Positions 7,566 through 15,288 of a stretch of DNA of 15,666 bases are shown piece after piece (position 1 is the stretch's first letter; each line of letters starts with the position of its first letter). Source of the stretch: Dehalococcoidia bacterium UBA2777 (GTDB taxonomy: Bacteria; Chloroflexota; Dehalococcoidia; UBA2247; UBA2777); contig DEIJ01000077.1 of the NCBI GenBank assembly GCA_002352365.1, positions 717-16,382 on the forward strand. The letters run 5' to 3'. The notes under the pieces are model-generated. The model did no database searches. It saw only the letters and a program-made list of their open reading frames with translations, and was not told where the DNA came from. The position numbers and the translations under genes are program-made.

Positions 7566-8879
7566 CTACAATTTACCTCCCAGCTCTTTATAATCAAGAC
7601 TCCTGTCAAATTCAAAACGCTCACTAATGGGCACTATCCTCTCCTGTTGAACCTGGTAGTACCGTAGCCAGGTGATAAAATACGGGTCATCTTCAGTCGG
7701 ACCTATTATTGAATATGGAAGAATGCCGGTATCGAAGTCCTTTAAAGTTACTACTGCATCCCTGACAGCCCTTCCAGTCACATTCTCATATCCCACCTCC
7801 TCTATAGCTAGCCTTATAACCTCGGCTGTAATTCTGGCCAACACAATTCCCGCCATGTAGTGTCCTGACATATCCTCCAGCCCCCAGCCATGATATCTTT
7901 TGGCTAGCTCCACAGCTACGTTTACCCCTGGTAACTCCGTCTCCATAGTAGATGGGTGCGGTTTTGAAATGTACCACCCATTAGCACTTGCTCCAGTCGC
8001 CCTTACTATAAATTCGTCGATGCCTGCTGCCCATGAACATGGCTTTATCCCTCTTTCCCAAAGCCCGAGCCTTGCAAAATCCTTTACGCTTGTCACCAGC
8101 GATGCTCCACAACACACGACATAGACCCAATCAGGTTTTTTCCCTGCCAGCCTGAGCCACTCGACAGAAGTATCAATAGCCCCGAAAGCGGGTACAACCT
8201 CATAACCGACAAATTCAACCCCCATTTCATCAGCGAGCTCTCTAATAGCCTCGAGTGACACCCAGCCTCCACTGTGGTCAAACATGAAGAGCCCGAGCCT
8301 TGGGGGACGAGTCTCAGTCCAATTTTCCTTGGCCCACTTCATGAAATGGGTAGCCTCAGATTCCATCGGGAATAGAAGGCTAAACACCCATCTCATAGGC
8401 TGGGTTATCATTAGACGGGTCATTCCAGCCATGTAAAGCATTGGTACCTCATCTCTTTGCTGTGCTGGCGCTAGTGCCTCAGTCGATACCGTATCTGGGG
8501 CTACCTCCGCTATTATCCCTGCCCCGACAAATCTCCTGTGAGCAGAAATTGCCAAAGGCATCACTCCTCTGACATCCTCCCAAAGCAGCTCTATCTTGAT
8601 ACCATTGATACCCCCTCTATCGTTTACATCCCTTATACCATCATTAAATCCCTGGCACGCAGGCAAAGTAGTGCTAGCATATCCCCCAGTAAAAACGGCT
8701 CGGTGCCCTATCTTTACCACCTTCTTATCTGGCTCGGCCTCACAGACTGGAATAGCGGCTGTAAGTAAGAGCGCGAAACACAGCCCCGCTGCTACAAGAC
8801 CGAACGCCATCTTTTTCAATCCTTTTGCCATTTTTCTCGCCTCTCTAGTGATTCCTCGACACTTTTGATCTTTTCTCAT
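7566..8879 (-). CDS. Type 1 periplasmic solute-binding protein (branched-chain amino acid / amide type)
   Basis: A 437-residue paralogue of the protein at 5887-7278 and the first gene after the promoter at 9045-9073. The charged N-terminus includes MAKGLKKMAF, followed by a signal core (FGLVAAGLCFALLLTAAIPV) and cleavage probably after VCEA (48). The mature part starts KKVVKIGHRAVFTGGYAST, then DVNDRGGINGIKIEL, and later FVGYEVVPAF and IDTSVEWLRLAGK, shared almost word for word with the paralogue. The ATG at 8879 has GGGGAGGT 8 bases upstream. The DNA for the signal peptide is far more similar to that of the paralogue than the mature parts are. No lipobox is evident. The ligand is unknown; amino acids, amides or urea are typical of the family. 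Confidence 0.86.
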   Translation of the reverse strand: MRKDQKCRGITREARKMAKGLKKMAFGLVAAGLCFALLLTAAIPVCEAEPDKKVVKIGHRAVFTGGYASTTLPACQGFNDGIRDVNDRGGINGIKIELLWEDVRGVMPLAISAHRRFVGAGIIAEVAPDTVSTEALAPAQQRDEVPMLYMAGMTRLMITQPMRWVFSLLFPMESEATHFMKWAKENWTETRPPRLGLFMFDHSGGWVSLEAIRELADEMGVEFVGYEVVPAFGAIDTSVEWLRLAGKKPDWVYVVCCGASLVTSVKDFARLGLWERGIKPCSWAAGIDEFIVRATGASANGWYISKPHPSTMETELPGVNVAVELAKRYHGWGLEDMSGHYMAGIVLARITAEVIRLAIEEVGYENVTGRAVRDAVVTLKDFDTGILPYSIIGPTEDDPYFITWLRYYQVQQERIVPISERFEFDRSLDYKELGGKL

Positions 8880-9025
8880 TGCTAGCTACCTCCCCTCGAG
8901 ATTTTTCCCCGTTTGCGTTTGCTTATCTCATGATAGGTCATCCCTCATACTTATACATCAATCGCAACATGCTTTGCCACTTTGTGAATATCAGAACTTG
9001 ATTTAGATGCAGAAGAGGGATAATC

Positions 9026-9106
9026 TTCGAATTTCATGATACAATTTATAGGGCAAAACTTTCTCCTTGTCAAGCTTAATTTCGAACGTGTTAATCGAGA
9101 TTCGAA
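9026..9106. promoter_or_regulatory. Three TTCGAA palindromes around the promoter (possible operators)
   Basis: TTCGAA occurs at 9026-9031, 9081-9086 and 9101-9106. The last two are 20 bases apart (about two helical turns) just upstream of the -35 box; the first lies just downstream of the likely start of transcription. Three copies of a palindromic hexamer in 81 bases bracketing a promoter would suit a repressor or activator. The function is inferred only. Confidence 0.35.
9045..9073 (-). promoter_or_regulatory. Sigma70-type promoter of the solute-binding-protein / CdhA-like gene block
   Basis: On the minus strand, a perfect TTGACA (complement of 9068-9073), a 17-base spacer and TATAAA (complement of 9045-9050). 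Transcription would start near 9038, leaving a leader of about 158 bases before the first solute-binding-protein gene. I saw no equally good promoter in the 128-base gap before the CdhA-like gene, so it may be expressed from here. Confidence 0.75.
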
Positions 9107-9223
9107 AATGAACTATTTAAACTCAAAAAGTTAACTAAGATGATGTGTTCTTCTACAAATGATGTATGGAGCAGATACCTAGGCGCTTCACTACCAAGGG
9201 ACATGCGACAGGTCAGCAGTTGA

Positions 9224-9412
9224 GGAGATTTTAGGGATCGTGAAACCAGATTCTTTGCCCTGTTAAGACAATATCGCCCTGATCCGGATAAATTTTCTCT
9301 TACTTATCAGAGGACTACTATAACCAGGATTCCTGCTTCTGCCGAAAAGGGGATCGAGAAGGAGTTAATGTTATACAAAGGATTAGCCGAGGATCCTAAA
9401 CCAAAGCAATAA
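9224..9412 (+). pseudogene. Unrecognised coding remnant
   Basis: A 62-codon open stretch without a good start: ETRFFALLRQYRPDPDKFSL, then TRIPASAEKGIEKELMLYK and a final AEDPKPKQ before TAA at 9410-9412. A short reading one frame away at 9171-9236 (MEQIPRRFTTKGHATGQQ) resembles the N-terminus of IS3-type OrfA proteins, so this may be the rest of a frame-shifted mobile gene. The assignment is weak. The remainder of the gap 8880-9467 holds only the promoter region. Confidence 0.3.
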
Positions 9413-9467
9413 AATCCTGCGTTTCTGATTAGAAGATGGTGTTCCTTCTTATAGGAGGGATGCCAAT

Positions 9468-9751
9468 GTCAAAAAGCTTTACATAGGTTTTTCCGATGAG
9501 GAGAAGGCTAAGCTTGAAGGCGAATATCAAAGAACAGAAGATGCAGCATTCAAAATAAGGTGTCTCATGATGCTTTTTCTTTCCGAGGTTAGAGCTAGAA
9601 AAGAGGTTGCCGTTCACTCCACCTCTCGGATGACACTGTAAGATACTGGTATCACCGCTATATCTCCAAGGGCATACTGGGGCTTTATACCAGATCAAGG
9701 GAGGGAAGGCCTCCGAAATTATGCCCTGAGGCAAGGAAATGTTATCCTTGA
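9468..9751 (+). pseudogene. IS630-like transposase, N-terminal remnant
   Basis: The reading KKLYIGFSDEEKAKLEGEYQ, IRCLMMLFLSEVRARKEVAV and, after one frame break near 9620-9635, DDTVRYWYHRYISKGILGLY followed by SREGRPPKL matches the helix-turn-helix N-terminus of IS630-family transposases. The start codon position has GTC, and a stop at 9749-9751 follows the HTH region. The DDE catalytic domain is absent, because the next element begins at about 9829. Confidence 0.7.
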
Positions 9752-9828
9752 AGGTGCAAACAGGGAGCCAAGAGTCTTAGAGATCAATTTCTCTAACTGG
9801 ACATGTGAACCCTTGCCTTTTACCTTGT

Positions 9829-10653
9829 CTTCTGGAACTGAGGAATTGTGATGTTTTCAAGCATGGGTAACACTTTTTAAAGACGCGGTGACACCCTGAT
9901 ACTCCGGGAAAGACCACAACTTCTCCAGGGGCGTCATCCAGCCCAGAGCTGAGTGAGGTTGCCGTTGCCAAAAGAAATCCAACAACTGGGATAATTCCTT
10001 CCTCCTCCTGGTGGGTTTTCCAAATCCCCCAAGTTCTGGGCACTACTCATCTTCAGTGCCGTGGCTCCTCGCTACCTTCCCATTTTGTTTCGGTGTAGCA
10101 ATGGGAATGAGCTTGTGCCTTATCCCCCTCTCCTTGAGGAATTCCTCAAAGGGGTGGGGCTTCACAAAGTGGGGGCAAAAGGACATAGGTGAATTCTGTG
10201 CCATGGTCTGTTTGTAATTCTTCAACAGGAAAGGGAAAGAAGGCTAGCACTCTATGGGCAAAGTCCACGAATTCTCCAAACACGGTTCCTGATACACCCA
10301 TACCAAGCGTAACCTGGTGCAGTCATCTACCGCACTATTGGTGTATTCCTGGTAGGGCTCAGGGTGATCGCTCAAGGCGATTGTGGGCATATATTTGGCA
10401 TTCAGGTGAACTCTCTGCCCTGGATAGTTCATCTGGTGGTGGCTTTTTTGGCCGCAGTTTCACCACATGAGCTGGACACTTTACTTCGGCACGGTCTGAG
10501 GATGGCTCTTAGGGTGTTTGGGAGTTATGCCCCTCCCTTATCCTATCAGACCCTCACCCATCAGGGTTTGTTGAGACCCCCCACCCAGCCCCTTATTTCC
10601 ACCCCACTGTTAACCATGTATCATAACATTACTTCTGGAACTCAGGAATTTTG
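9829..10653 (-). mobile_element. Decayed IS481/IS3-like element
   Basis: An element of about 825 bases with an integrase-core transposase remnant on the minus strand. Imperfect inverted repeats (17 of 23) lie at 9851-9873 and 10607-10629, with the motif CATGG(G/T)TAACA. Just outside them is a direct repeat matching 20 of 22 bases (9829-9850 and 10632-10653). The N-terminal helix-turn-helix part of the transposase does not fit in the space left (10433-10606), so the element is also internally shortened. Its right end lies about 50 bases from the 3' end of tRNA-Leu. Confidence 0.65.
9857..10450 (-). pseudogene. IS481/IS3-like integrase-core transposase remnant
   Basis: Minus-strand segments in order: NYPGQRVHLNAKYMP, YQEYTNSAVDDCTRLRLVWV, QTDHGTEF, then FEEFLKERGIRHKLIP with TPKQNGKVARSHGTEDE, and finally FFWQRQPHSALGWMTPLEKL to a stop at 9857-9859. 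This is the DDE catalytic core of a well-known transposase group (YPGQRVQIDVK, QTDNGFEF, HNGKVERSHR types). The first catalytic Asp is replaced by Asn in VHLNAKYM. There is an in-frame stop after GTEDE and a frame break between DHGTEF and the FEEF segment. It is dead. Confidence 0.8.
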
Positions 10654-10701
10654 TTAACAAATCAGGCAGGTTTTTGTTAACAGTTGGTGAGGATTTATAT
10701 C

Positions 10702-10786
10702 TGCCGAGGGCGGGGCTCGAACCCGCATGAACTTGAGGTTCAACGGATTTTAAGTCCGTCGCGTCTACCTATTCCGCCACCTCGGC
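10702..10786 (-). tRNA. tRNA-Leu (anticodon UAA)
   Basis: The minus strand folds into a complete class II tRNA. The 7-bp acceptor stem GCCGAGG (10786-10780) pairs with CCTCGGC (10709-10703). The anticodon arm ACGGA-CTTAAAA-TCCGT has anticodon TAA. A long variable arm (TGAAC / GTTCA) is typical of tRNA-Leu, and the T arm is GCGGG-TTCGAGC-CCCGC. The discriminator is A (10702). CCA is not encoded (GAT follows), so it must be added after transcription. It reads UUA codons. Confidence 0.97.
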
Positions 10787-10853
10787 ACTCCTACGGGCAA
10801 GTTTTCTTTATGCCCACCAAAGGTTTTTGACTAGCGCGAACGAGGTAATTTAA

Positions 10854-10882
10854 ATAGTACAAGCCTATGTTAACCATGTCAA
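10854..10882 (-). promoter_or_regulatory. Candidate promoter of tRNA-Leu
   Basis: On the minus strand, TTGACA (complement of 10877-10882) is followed after 17 bases by TACTAT (complement of 10854-10859, 4 of 6 to consensus). Transcription would start near 10847, about 60 bases before the mature tRNA. The -35 is perfect and the -10 weak. Confidence 0.45.
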
Positions 10883-11006
10883 CCCGGCGAATTGAATCAC
10901 CTAAAATGCAACCGAAGAGGAGATTGTTAAATCATGTAAAAAGTAACCCAAATCGTTTAAGATACAGCCTGGCTAACACTCTTGAGAGGAGGTTAAGCTA
11001 GGCTAC

Positions 11007-11520
11007 ATGGAAAGGATGGACATGCACTCAAGGAATGAATATTTGAAGGTATTGAGGGGAAGATACTTAAAAGCCAAGACCAAGAAGGAGAAATCCCAGA
11101 TACTGGATGAATATTGCCGTAATACTGGTCAGGCGAGGAAGTATGTCATTAGGAAGATACACCCGGGGTAAATTTGGAACTCAAAACACGGAAAAGGAGG
11201 ATGCAAACCTATGGGAGCGAGGTTAAGGCTGCTCTGGTTAAGGTATGGGAAATCTTTGATTATCCCTGCGGGCAGCGGCTCAAACCCATCATAGAGTTAG
11301 AACTGGAAAGGTTAAGGGCGTTTGGGGAGATTCAGATCTCAAATGAAGTGGCCTTGAAATTGAAGCAGATGAGATCAGCTACCATTGATAGAAAGCTGAA
11401 GCATCAACGGGAGGTGTTACATCTCGAGAGATCAAGGGGTGGTCCCAAGCCGGGTTCTCTATGCCTATATTGAGCAGAAGATCCGGACTCAGGTGAGGAA
11501 GGTGCTGGGATAGAGTGAGG
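11007..11520 (+). pseudogene. Integrase-core transposase, N-terminal remnant
   Basis: The first part starts at ATG 11007 and encodes about 54 residues (RNEYLKVLRGRYLKAKTKKE, ILDEYCRNTGQARKYVIRKI) before a TAA at 11169-11171 caused by loss of one base in the CCGGGG run. The frame resumes as NLELKTRKRRMQTYGSEVKA, VWEIFDYPCGQRLKPIIELE, SNEVALKLKQMRSATIDRKL and SRGGPKPGSL up to about 11460. This is the DNA-binding N-terminal half of a familiar DDE integrase-core transposase. The catalytic half is missing; after PGSL the reading changes to unrelated sequence (VLYAYIEQKIRTQVRKVLG in another frame, then stop). Sequence up to about 11580 has no recognisable continuation. Confidence 0.75.
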
Positions 11521-11686
11521 TATGACACCGTTGGGGAGTTGGTGATCATCAATGACTTTTACCGGGGCGAGGTTATTCAAGAACATCTTTTATGATGCAA
11601 CAACCTAAGGTTGGGTTACCTACTTAAATGATTTGACACGCATCGTGTACTTGTCCAATACATTGGTGGTACGTAACTTCCTTCCT

Positions 11687-11754
11687 TGTCATTGCGAGGC
11701 ATAAAGCGCCGAAGCAGTGTCCTATTTTCTGGGATTGCTTCGCTCGCAGTGACA
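11687..11754. repeat. REP-like palindromic repeat
   Basis: A 68-base imperfect hairpin. Outer arms TGTCATTGCGAG (11687-11698) and CTCGCAGTGACA (11743-11754) pair at 11 of 12 positions. Inner arms CGAAGCA (11710-11716) and TGCTTCG (11736-11742) pair fully. The sequence belongs to a dispersed intergenic repeat type (TGTCATTGCGAG ... GCTTCGCTCGCAATGACA) seen in many bacterial genomes. The rest of 11521-11860 shows only small hairpins and no gene. Confidence 0.7.
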
Positions 11755-11860
11755 CAAAGAACTGCCAGGGCTTGTCCCCAAACTTAAGGCGGAAGGTAAT
11801 CCCCACACTTTGAAGTGTCACCTATCTGTCTGAACGAGATCACATCCTTTTTCGGCCCAT

Positions 11861-11890
11861 TAGACATAAAGGTCCATAGTCGAGTATAAT
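11861..11890 (+). promoter_or_regulatory. Sigma70-type promoter of the hyp cluster
   Basis: TAGACA (11861-11866, 5 of 6) with an 18-base spacer and a perfect TATAAT (11885-11890). The predicted start is near 11897, only about 14 bases before the ATG of hypA, and no convincing ribosome-binding site lies in that short leader. Confidence 0.65.
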
Positions 11891-11910
11891 CAAAGTATCG
11901 CATCAGAGTC

Positions 11911-12252
11911 ATGCATGAGTTGGCTATCACCCAAAGTATGCTTGATCTCGCCTTGGAACAAGCGAGAAAGGCTCAAGCCAAACAAGTTACCCAGATAAAC
12001 CTGGTAATAGGCGAGATGTCGGGCGTGGTTTGTGACTCAGTGGAGTTTTACTTCAATATCTTAAGCCAAGATACCATTGCTCACCGGGCTAGCCTCTCTT
12101 TTCAGCAAATACCAATTCAACTGCGCTGCCGTCGTTGTGGCACTGTCTTCTCGCCAAGTGAACCTCCCTGGGCTTGCCCCAGTTGCCGGCAGTGGGATGC
12201 CGAGGTAGTGACTGGGAGGGAGCTTTATATTGACAGCATAGAGGTGGAATAG
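11911..12252 (+). CDS. hypA: Hydrogenase nickel-insertion protein HypA
   Basis: A 113-residue HypA, the nickel metallochaperone that with HypB loads Ni into [NiFe] hydrogenase large subunits. It starts with the invariant MHELAIT, where His2 with the N-terminus binds nickel. The zinc site is complete: Cys73-x2-Cys76 and Cys89-x2-Cys92 (LRCRRCGTVF and ACPSC). Length is normal for the family. It is the first gene of a plus-strand cluster with promoter 11861-11890. Its stop TAG (12250-12252) directly abuts the hypB ATG. No clear Shine-Dalgarno precedes its start. Nickel enzymes other than hydrogenase can also be served by HypA homologues. Confidence 0.95.
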   Translation: MHELAITQSMLDLALEQARKAQAKQVTQINLVIGEMSGVVCDSVEFYFNILSQDTIAHRASLSFQQIPIQLRCRRCGTVFSPSEPPWACPSCRQWDAEVVTGRELYIDSIEVE

Positions 12253-12924
12253 ATGGAGATAAAGGTAGTACGGAACATCCTAAGTGCTAACGAGCAGATA
12301 GCTGCCAAAAATCGAAAGCTATGGGACGAACATGGAGTTTTGGCAGTAAATTTAATGTCCTCACCAGGGGCAGGTAAGACCAGTCTCATCTTACAGACGA
12401 TAAGAAGGCTGCGTAGCATAATGAGGGTCGCCGTCATTGAGGGAGATATTGCTTCCACTTTAGATGCCGACAAGATAAATAAGGAAGGAGTGAGGGTAGT
12501 TCAGGTAAATACTGGTGGTTCTTGTCATCTCGATGCTAATATGCTCTCCCTGGCCATAGACAGCCTGCCTTTAGCCGATATTGATTTATTGATCATCGAG
12601 AACGTGGGCAACCTCATCTGTCCCGCCCAGTTCGATTTGGGTGAGCATAAGAGAGCAATGATCATAAGTTGCCCTGAGGGGGATGATAAACCCTATAAAT
12701 ATCCACTGATGTTTACTACGGCTGATGTGGTATTGGTAAACAAGATTGACCTCCTCGAGGTGCTAGATTTCAATATTGTTGCCCTCGAGGTAGCAGTAAA
12801 GGGAATCAACCCCCAAGCTCCCATATTCCCACTCTCCTGTAAGAGCGGCGAAGGGATTGAGGCCTGGGTCTTGTGGTTATTAGCTGAGAGGGAGAATTGC
12901 AAGGAGTTTTACGATTCATTATGA
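12253..12924 (+). CDS. hypB: Hydrogenase nickel-incorporation GTPase HypB
   Basis: A 223-residue SIMIBI-class GTPase that drives nickel insertion together with HypA. Visible motifs: Walker A SSPGAGKTS (36-44), IEGDIAS (62-68), the metal-site Cys91-His92 in GGSCHLDA, Cys123 in NVGNLICPA, and the guanine-specificity motif NKID (163-166). The His-rich or CxxCGC N-terminal nickel-storage region of some HypBs is absent, so this is the short form. It starts immediately after the hypA stop, and hypF begins 45 bases downstream, as expected for one operon. Confidence 0.96.
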   Translation: MEIKVVRNILSANEQIAAKNRKLWDEHGVLAVNLMSSPGAGKTSLILQTIRRLRSIMRVAVIEGDIASTLDADKINKEGVRVVQVNTGGSCHLDANMLSLAIDSLPLADIDLLIIENVGNLICPAQFDLGEHKRAMIISCPEGDDKPYKYPLMFTTADVVLVNKIDLLEVLDFNIVALEVAVKGINPQAPIFPLSCKSGEGIEAWVLWLLAERENCKEFYDSL

Positions 12925-12969
12925 ATCGAAGGCTTTTTCGAGTGCATTTAGGGTGGTTTTCAGGGTGCT

Positions 12970-15270
12970 ATGGTAAAAACAGAGACCGTAGAATTAATCC
13001 GTATTAGTGTTCGTGGCATAGTCCAGGGAGTTGGCTTCAGGCCTTTTGTTTATCAACTAGCCAGTAGCCACAATCTTACCGGCTGGGTATGCAATACCTC
13101 GGAGGATGTCAAGATCGAGGTTGAAGGTGAAAGGGAGGAGCTAGAGCAATTTCTTGCCCACCTTAAAGTTAAGGCTCCTCCCCTAGCTCAGATTGAAAAT
13201 ATCTCCGCTACTCTTGCTCCGCTAGTAGGCTACAAGCAGTTTGAAATCCGTCGTAGCCAAGCTTTGGAGGGGAAATATCAGCTAGTCTCCCCCGACATTG
13301 CTACCTGTGATGCTTGTAGGCATGAATTTCTAACACCTGGTGATAGGCGCTATCGTTATCCTTTCACTAACTGCACTAACTGTGGACCTCGGTTTACCAT
13401 CATTGAGGATATTCCCTATGACCGCCCCAAGACTACTATGCGCCACTTCCAGATGTGTCCCCAGTGCCAAAAAGAATATGATGACCCCTTAGATCGTCGC
13501 TTTCATGCCCAGCCCAATGCCTGCCCCCAATGTGGACCCAGCTTAGAGCTAGTCGACAAATTGGGCACTCCTATCCAAAGCTTGGATGTGCTCACCTCGG
13601 CTAGTCAGCTACTCGAGCAGGGGAAAATCCTCGCCATCAAAGGCCTGGGAGGTTTTCTCCTCGCCTGTGATGCTACCAATGAAGCGGCGATTGGGTTACT
13701 GCGACAAAGAAAAAGGCGCCCCTACAAACCCCTGGCGATAATGGTAGCTACCTTAGAGGAAGTCTATAGACACTGTTACCTCTCCCCAGAAGAGGAGAAA
13801 CTTCTCGCTTCCCCCCAGTGTCCCATTGTGTTGCTGAGATGGAAGGCCGATTCCTTTATTTCAGCAGTGGTAGCTCCTAATCTCAAGTACCTTGGGGTGA
13901 TGCTGCCTTATACCCCTTTACACCATGTGTTGCTGCGAGAAACTGGGTTTCCTTTGGTGATGACCAGCGGCAACCTCAGCGAAGAGCCAATCTGCCGTGA
14001 TAACGATGAAGCCTTGAGAAGACTACGGGACATTGCTGACTATTTCTTACTTCATAATCGAGATATCTATAGTCGCTACGATGATTCCGTGGCTATGGTG
14101 GAGCTAGGCAAAGTGCAAATTACCAGGAGGGCCCGAGGCTATGCCCCCTATCCCATTCATCTCCCCTTCGCCGCCAAGCAGGTTCTCGCCTGCGGGGCAG
14201 AACTCAAAAACAGCTTTTGCATAACTCGCGATGAGTATGCCTTTTTGAGTCAGCACATCGGTGATTTGGAGAACCTGGAGACCTTAGAACACTTTGAAAA
14301 CACCATCGATCTTTACCAGAAGTTATTTCGCATCAAACCCGAAATCATTGCCTATGATTTACACCCCGATTATCTCTCCACTAAATATGCCCTAAAAACG
14401 GCGGAAGAGCAAGGCTTGCCCGCTGTGGGGATACAGCATCATCATGCCCATATTGTGAGCTGTATGGTGGAAAACGGGGTTCAGCAGCCCGTTATTGGGG
14501 TTGCCTTTGATGGCACCGGGTACGGCACTGATGGTCACATCTGGGGGGGTGAATTCATGGTAGCCGACTGGCGGAGTTTTGAGAGGAAGGGGCACCTAGA
14601 GTATATGCCTCTGCCTGGCGGTGCCGCAGCTATACAAAAACCCTATCGTATTGCCATCGGTTACCTGCTCAGGCTGTGTGGGGAGGAAGCTCTAAGGCAA
14701 AACATAAATCTTATCAGCCAAGCGGATGATGGGGAAATTAGCCTCATCGAGCGGCAGATTAAGCAGGGGATAAACTGTCCGTTGACCTCTAGTTGTGGAC
14801 GGCTGTTTGATGCCATATCAGCTCTTTTAGGGATAAGAGGTAAGATAGATTATGAGGGGCAGGCGGCAGTGGAGCTGGAGATGATAGCCTGTGAGGATGA
14901 AGTGGCAGGTTATCCCTTCACCATCGAAGATGAGCAGGGGATAAAAATTATCTCTCTTAAGGAGCTCGTGGGGGCAATTCTCTTCGATTTGCGGCGCGGC
15001 CAGTCAGCAGCTAAAATCTCGGCCAAATTCCATGCCACGATAGCTCAGATGGTGACCAAAATGTGTCAGCGTCTTAGCGGGGAAATTGGCATCACCACGG
15101 TCGCCTTAAGTGGCGGGGTATTTCAAAATCGGCTGTTACTTCGGAAGACTGTGGGTCACCTTGAGGCTCGAGGTTTTACCGTACTCACTCACCGTCAAGT
15201 CCCCTCGGGCGACGGGGGGATATCGTTGGGGCAGGCAATTATAGCCAATTTTGCCGATAAAAATCTTTGA
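12970..15270 (+). CDS. hypF: Carbamoyltransferase HypF
   Basis: A 766-residue HypF, which uses carbamoyl phosphate and ATP to charge the HypE C-terminal Cys, the source of the CN ligands of [NiFe] hydrogenase. Domains in order: acylphosphatase (about 8-95; VQGVGFRPFVY with Arg24, and GWVCNTSEDV with Asn42), a double zinc finger (Cys113/116, 135/138, 163/166, 185/188), a YrdC-like domain (about 200-385; KRRPYKPLAIMV) and a Kae1-like domain (about 390-766; IQHHHAHIV, FDGTGYGTDGHIWGGEF, ALSGGVFQNRLL). All motifs are intact and the length is normal. No frame damage. Its expected partners hypC, hypD and hypE do not follow directly; glnA does. Confidence 0.97.
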   Translation: MVKTETVELIRISVRGIVQGVGFRPFVYQLASSHNLTGWVCNTSEDVKIEVEGEREELEQFLAHLKVKAPPLAQIENISATLAPLVGYKQFEIRRSQALEGKYQLVSPDIATCDACRHEFLTPGDRRYRYPFTNCTNCGPRFTIIEDIPYDRPKTTMRHFQMCPQCQKEYDDPLDRRFHAQPNACPQCGPSLELVDKLGTPIQSLDVLTSASQLLEQGKILAIKGLGGFLLACDATNEAAIGLLRQRKRRPYKPLAIMVATLEEVYRHCYLSPEEEKLLASPQCPIVLLRWKADSFISAVVAPNLKYLGVMLPYTPLHHVLLRETGFPLVMTSGNLSEEPICRDNDEALRRLRDIADYFLLHNRDIYSRYDDSVAMVELGKVQITRRARGYAPYPIHLPFAAKQVLACGAELKNSFCITRDEYAFLSQHIGDLENLETLEHFENTIDLYQKLFRIKPEIIAYDLHPDYLSTKYALKTAEEQGLPAVGIQHHHAHIVSCMVENGVQQPVIGVAFDGTGYGTDGHIWGGEFMVADWRSFERKGHLEYMPLPGGAAAIQKPYRIAIGYLLRLCGEEALRQNINLISQADDGEISLIERQIKQGINCPLTSSCGRLFDAISALLGIRGKIDYEGQAAVELEMIACEDEVAGYPFTIEDEQGIKIISLKELVGAILFDLRRGQSAAKISAKFHATIAQMVTKMCQRLSGEIGITTVALSGGVFQNRLLLRKTVGHLEARGFTVLTHRQVPSGDGGISLGQAIIANFADKNL

Positions 15271-15288
15271 AAATGGAGGGGCTATATA

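Noticed and set aside
8940..9021. Leader structure or riboswitch before the first binding-protein gene
   Set aside because: One 7-bp long-range pairing (8940-8946 with 9015-9021) is visible, but no known riboswitch core or further stems were found.
9429..10043. Minus-strand ORF at 9429-9734 and out-of-frame minus-strand ORF at 9777-10043 as genes
   Set aside because: The first is antisense to the IS630-like remnant; the second is an out-of-frame reading of the IS481/IS3-like transposase C-terminus.
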